64,000 bases of DNA. It comes from Bacillus sp. FJAT-42315. GTDB taxonomy: Bacteria > Bacillota > Bacilli > Bacillales > Domibacillaceae. The position numbers were made by a program, and so were the translations under genes. Positions 61,241-64,000 of the stretch are shown here, in pieces. A model generated the notes under the pieces. The model searched no databases. It worked only from the letters and a program-made list of their open reading frames with translations, and was not told where the DNA came from. Each line of letters starts with the position of its first letter. Positions within the stretch are counted from its first letter, which is position 1. The stretch lies in assembly GCF_002797375.1 (NCBI RefSeq), contig NZ_KZ454941.1, positions 398,516 through 462,515 on the forward strand. Reading direction: 5' to 3'.

Positions 61241-61810
61241 GGGTGTTTTTAGTATTTGATAAATAAAAAAAGAGCTGACGATAAGCCAGCCCGAAAGTGC
61301 GATTAACCAAACAAATGTTACAGTCGTTTGATTTCAACAATTATAAACGATCGTATTATTGAATAAAAGTATAAAAAGTAATAAATTTCAATTAGGTATT
61401 TAGTTGGGATGAGGGAACAGGTTCATTGTCTCCAATAACAGAATATCATCATGATCAAGCGTTTCTTCATTAAAAAGTTTGTATCATTCTATTTTTGTCA
61501 TCAGTTAATAAAGAGGGACAAGCTACCCGCCTCTCTGTTTATCCATAAATTCCAAAAATATAAAATTAAATTTTGTAAAAATTAGACCAATGCATAAATT
61601 GGAAATAAATCCATTAGTTTAATATAGAAAATTAGCTCTGCTAGGGTTATATTTTAGTGGAGAGTAAGGAATATAAATGCAAGGATGGTAGGGTAAAAAT
61701 GTAATATTGGTCACCATTCCTTATTCTTTAAGTAAGATATAATTATTCTTATTATGGAAAAAAATACATATAAAAATATGTATTTAATAAACTATTTGGA
61801 GGGTTTTAAT
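61241..61810 (+). promoter_or_regulatory. S-layer promoter and leader region
   Basis: About 570 non-coding bases. TATAAT at 61738-61743 is the best -10, giving a leader of about 60 bases. AAATACATA (61762-61770)/TATGTATTT (61777-61785) is a perfect 9-base hairpin near the 5' end of that leader, of the kind that stabilises S-layer mRNA. TAAGGAAT (61665-61672) and ATTCCTTA (61716-61723) form an inverted repeat just before the -10, a possible operator. A GGGAACAGGTTCATTGTCTCC palindrome lies near 61405. The ribosome site is GGAGGG at 61799-61804. Confidence 0.5.
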
Positions 61811-64000
61811 ATGGGTTTCCAAGCAAAGTCTTATCGTAAATTCATCGCAACATCTGCAACGGCAGCTCTTGTAGCTACGGCGGTAACCCCAGCTTTTGCA
61901 GCAGAGTTCACAGATGTAAATGATCGCGTGAAGGATGCGGTAAATTACATAGTGGATAACGGAATTGCAAGCGGTACGTCTGCAACCACTTTCGGAACGA
62001 ATAAAGAAATCATTCGTGCCGATGCAGCAGTTATGATCGCTAATGCCCTTAAGCTTGATACGACAAACGCTCCGGATGCTGGATTTACAGATGTTCCAGC
62101 TCGTGCGCGAGGTGCGGTAAATGCCCTTAAAGCTGCTGGCATTTTAAACGGTAAAACTGAAACAAAGTTTGGTGCAACTGACAAACTAACTCGTGGTGAA
62201 ATGGCGATCATTATCGCTCGTGCGTACAAGTTAGATGGAGAAGGCACACAACATTCTTTCACAGATGTAGGCAAAAACTATACAGCTGCGGTGAATGCTC
62301 TCATTAAACACGAAATCACATTAGGTAAAACTGCTACGACATTCGGAACAGTTGATAATATTACTCGCGGTGATTTTGCTGTATTCGTTTTTAAAGCGGA
62401 AATGCTTGAAGCTCCATCTGAAGATCTTATTGTGAAATCAGCAACGGCTATCGATGCGATAACGATCTCAGTTGTTTTTGAAGGCATGGAAGAAGCGGTT
62501 GAAATCACACTTGAGCAACCATTAGTTGATGGTGAAAACACAGTTACGTTTACTTATGAAGGTAAAGAGTATACAGCAACTGTAAACTATGAAGAGCCAG
62601 ATACAGAGGCTCCATTAAAAGTAGAAGAAGTAAAAGCGATTAACGAAACAAGTGTTACAGTTACGTTCCCTGAATTAGAGAAAGACTTCGCTGGTGCTAC
62701 AGTAGAAGTGAAAAACCCAGCTGGCGAAACAGTAGCGGTTAAAGCGCAAGACCTTAAAGCTGGTGCAACAGAAGCAACGTTTGAGTTTGAAACAGCTCTT
62801 AAAGACGTAGCTGAAGGTGTATGGACAGTAAATGGCGTTGAATTCAACGTTGATGTGACAGCTCCGATCGTTGACAAAGCGGAAGTAACAGACTATCAAA
62901 CGATTACAATCAATCTTTCTGAAGAAGTAACAGGTACACCTGTCGTAACAGTAAACGGAACAGATGTAAAAGGTACGCTGTCTAAAGATGGTCAATCTGT
63001 CACAATTAAAAACGATGCTGGATATGCAGTTGGCACATACACTGTAAAAATCAGCGGCTTAGAAGATGTGGCTGGAAACAAACTAGCTGAAACAGAAGTC
63101 GCTGTGACAAAAGAAGCTTCAGCTGTTGAAAAAGTAACATTCACTTCTACTGCCCTTAACGTATCCGTTGATGCAAATGGTAAACAAAATGGCAACGATG
63201 CGAATGTAAACTTTAAAATAGTTGACCAATACGGTCAGGAAATGACGGTTGCTGATCATTCATTGCAACTTGATGCTAAATATAATAATTTCCCAGTGGC
63301 AACAGCTGTAACTAACACAGGTCACTCATTTACAATTGATAACTCAGCTCTTGTAGATGGACGTGATATCAATCTAACAGTTTATAAAACTGTAGAGGAA
63401 AAACGTGTTGAAGTAGGATCTGCAACACTTAAAGTGGTGGCTGAAGCTACTAAGCTTGCTTCTATCTCTGATGTGAAAATCACAACTCCAGCTGATACAA
63501 GTGATTTAAAAGCGGGCGATACAGTTGAATTGACAGCGACTGTACTTGACCAATTTGGCAATGCAGGCGATGTGACAGGTAAAAAACTTCGCTGGACAAC
63601 AAGCGATAAATCTATTGCTGCTTTCACGGGTAGCCTAGATGCAACATTTGTTGATGGCGAAGCAGGATCTAAGAAAATCCAACTAACACTAGGTAAAGAA
63701 GGTAAAGCAACAATCACTGCTTATCTTCCAGACGGTTCTGCATCTAAAGCATTCGAAATCACAGTTGGACAAGGTAAACTAGCTGAAGTGATCACAACGG
63801 ATGTAACAGCCAATGTAACAAATAAAGCAACAGTGGCAAAAGCAAACGTAGACGTTAATGCGGAAGAAGGCAGCACGCTTAAGTTTGAAAATGCAAATGA
63901 TGCAACGATCCCTGTCAAAGCTAGTGATGTAGCATTTGAAGTAGTAGCTCCAACTGGTTTTGCGACGGAAGATGTGAAAGTTGAGAAAGTTGTTGATACG
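61811..64000 (+). CDS. S-layer protein, N-terminal part (runs off the window)
   Basis: 730 residues visible, no stop before the window end. Signal peptide about 1-30 (YRKFIATSATAALVATAVTPAFA). Three SLH domains about 31-200 (FTDVNDRVKDAVNYIVDNGI, IIRADAAVMIANALKL, FTDVPARARGAVNALKAAGI, LTRGEMAIIIARAYKL, ITRGDFAVFVFKAEML), which anchor to pyruvylated secondary wall polymer. Ig-like domains follow with phrases VEEVKAINETSVTVTF, VDQYGQEMTV, LDQFGNAGDV, as in the 5'-truncated fragment at 9045. It is probably the main S-layer protein of the cell. Whether its 3' end carries an intron 5' module like those at 11304 and 14182 cannot be seen here. Confidence 0.93.
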   Translation, partial: MGFQAKSYRKFIATSATAALVATAVTPAFAAEFTDVNDRVKDAVNYIVDNGIASGTSATTFGTNKEIIRADAAVMIANALKLDTTNAPDAGFTDVPARARGAVNALKAAGILNGKTETKFGATDKLTRGEMAIIIARAYKLDGEGTQHSFTDVGKNYTAAVNALIKHEITLGKTATTFGTVDNITRGDFAVFVFKAEMLEAPSEDLIVKSATAIDAITISVVFEGMEEAVEITLEQPLVDGENTVTFTYEGKEYTATVNYEEPDTEAPLKVEEVKAINETSVTVTFPELEKDFAGATVEVKNPAGETVAVKAQDLKAGATEATFEFETALKDVAEGVWTVNGVEFNVDVTAPIVDKAEVTDYQTITINLSEEVTGTPVVTVNGTDVKGTLSKDGQSVTIKNDAGYAVGTYTVKISGLEDVAGNKLAETEVAVTKEASAVEKVTFTSTALNVSVDANGKQNGNDANVNFKIVDQYGQEMTVADHSLQLDAKYNNFPVATAVTNTGHSFTIDNSALVDGRDINLTVYKTVEEKRVEVGSATLKVVAEATKLASISDVKITTPADTSDLKAGDTVELTATVLDQFGNAGDVTGKKLRWTTSDKSIAAFTGSLDATFVDGEAGSKKIQLTLGKEGKATITAYLPDGSASKAFEITVGQGKLAEVITTDVTANVTNKATVAKANVDVNAEEGSTLKFENANDATIPVKASDVAFEVVAPTGFATEDVKVEKVVDT

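Noticed and set aside
880-64000. Numerous short reverse or overlapping frames (60-145 codons) across the large genes
   Set aside because: They lie wholly inside well-supported genes, lack ribosome sites and have no recognisable protein features.

Overview
The window looks like chromosomal DNA of a low-GC, endospore-forming Bacillales (Bacillaceae or Planococcaceae). The grounds are: SLH-anchored S-layer genes, Spo0A-box-like promoters, a sigma-W-type promoter ahead of a yuaF-floT (NfeD/flotillin) pair, strong GGAGG ribosome sites with many TTG/GTG starts, and rho-independent terminators after most genes. I do not name a species.

Layout. (1) 1-8.8 kb: an integrated mobile element or its remnant, with a small HTH protein, primase-polymerase, ATPase/helicase, two tyrosine recombinases around long inverted repeats, two unknown proteins, an iteron-like repeat block and a reverse-strand AlbA_2/GHKL regulator. 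(2) 9.0-11.3 kb: the 3' part of an S-layer gene with no signal peptide or SLH domains. (3) 11.3-39.8 kb: dispersed pieces of group II introns mixed with ordinary genes for surface, membrane and chemotaxis proteins. (4) 39.9-61.2 kb: a run of very large secreted proteins (dual nuclease, cohesin and dockerin proteins, RCC1, DUF5011, vWA, acidic repeat protein). Many of these share a terminal SbsA-type Ig-like module. (5) 61.8 kb to the end: the signal peptide, three SLH domains and Ig-like region of an S-layer gene that runs off the window.

Main discovery candidate. Two intron 5' modules (domains I-III, at about 11304-11965 and 14182-14826) start exactly at the stop codon of an upstream surface-protein exon. 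Six intron 3' modules (domains V-VI) lie up to 27.5 kb away. Each is followed, at one identical boundary and in one identical phase, by a promoterless, start-less ORF that begins with an AGC codon and encodes a different extracellular domain. Five of the six 3' modules begin with a GGGGAAATAAGTTT-like element, complementary to AAACTTATTTCCCC at the end of both 5' modules; together these would be the two strands of the domain IV stem. A -10-like box lies 6-9 nt upstream of each of those elements, and a terminator hairpin follows each 5' module. Stems in domains I, V and VI show compensatory changes between copies. The simplest reading is a split intron, broken in domain IV, that swaps C-terminal domains onto S-layer proteins by alternative, possibly trans, splicing. 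Cis alternative splicing of one intron in a Clostridium tetani S-layer gene is the nearest precedent I know; the dispersed, separately promoted layout seen here is not part of it.

How the genes fit together: the S-layer and its swappable exons, the SLH and SbsA-Ig exoproteins, the CAP, PPC and LamG domains and the cohesin/dockerin pair together form a cell-surface locus. Several of these units, including splice cassette U2, share a Spo0A-box plus -10 promoter layout. No rRNA, tRNA or CRISPR array was seen.
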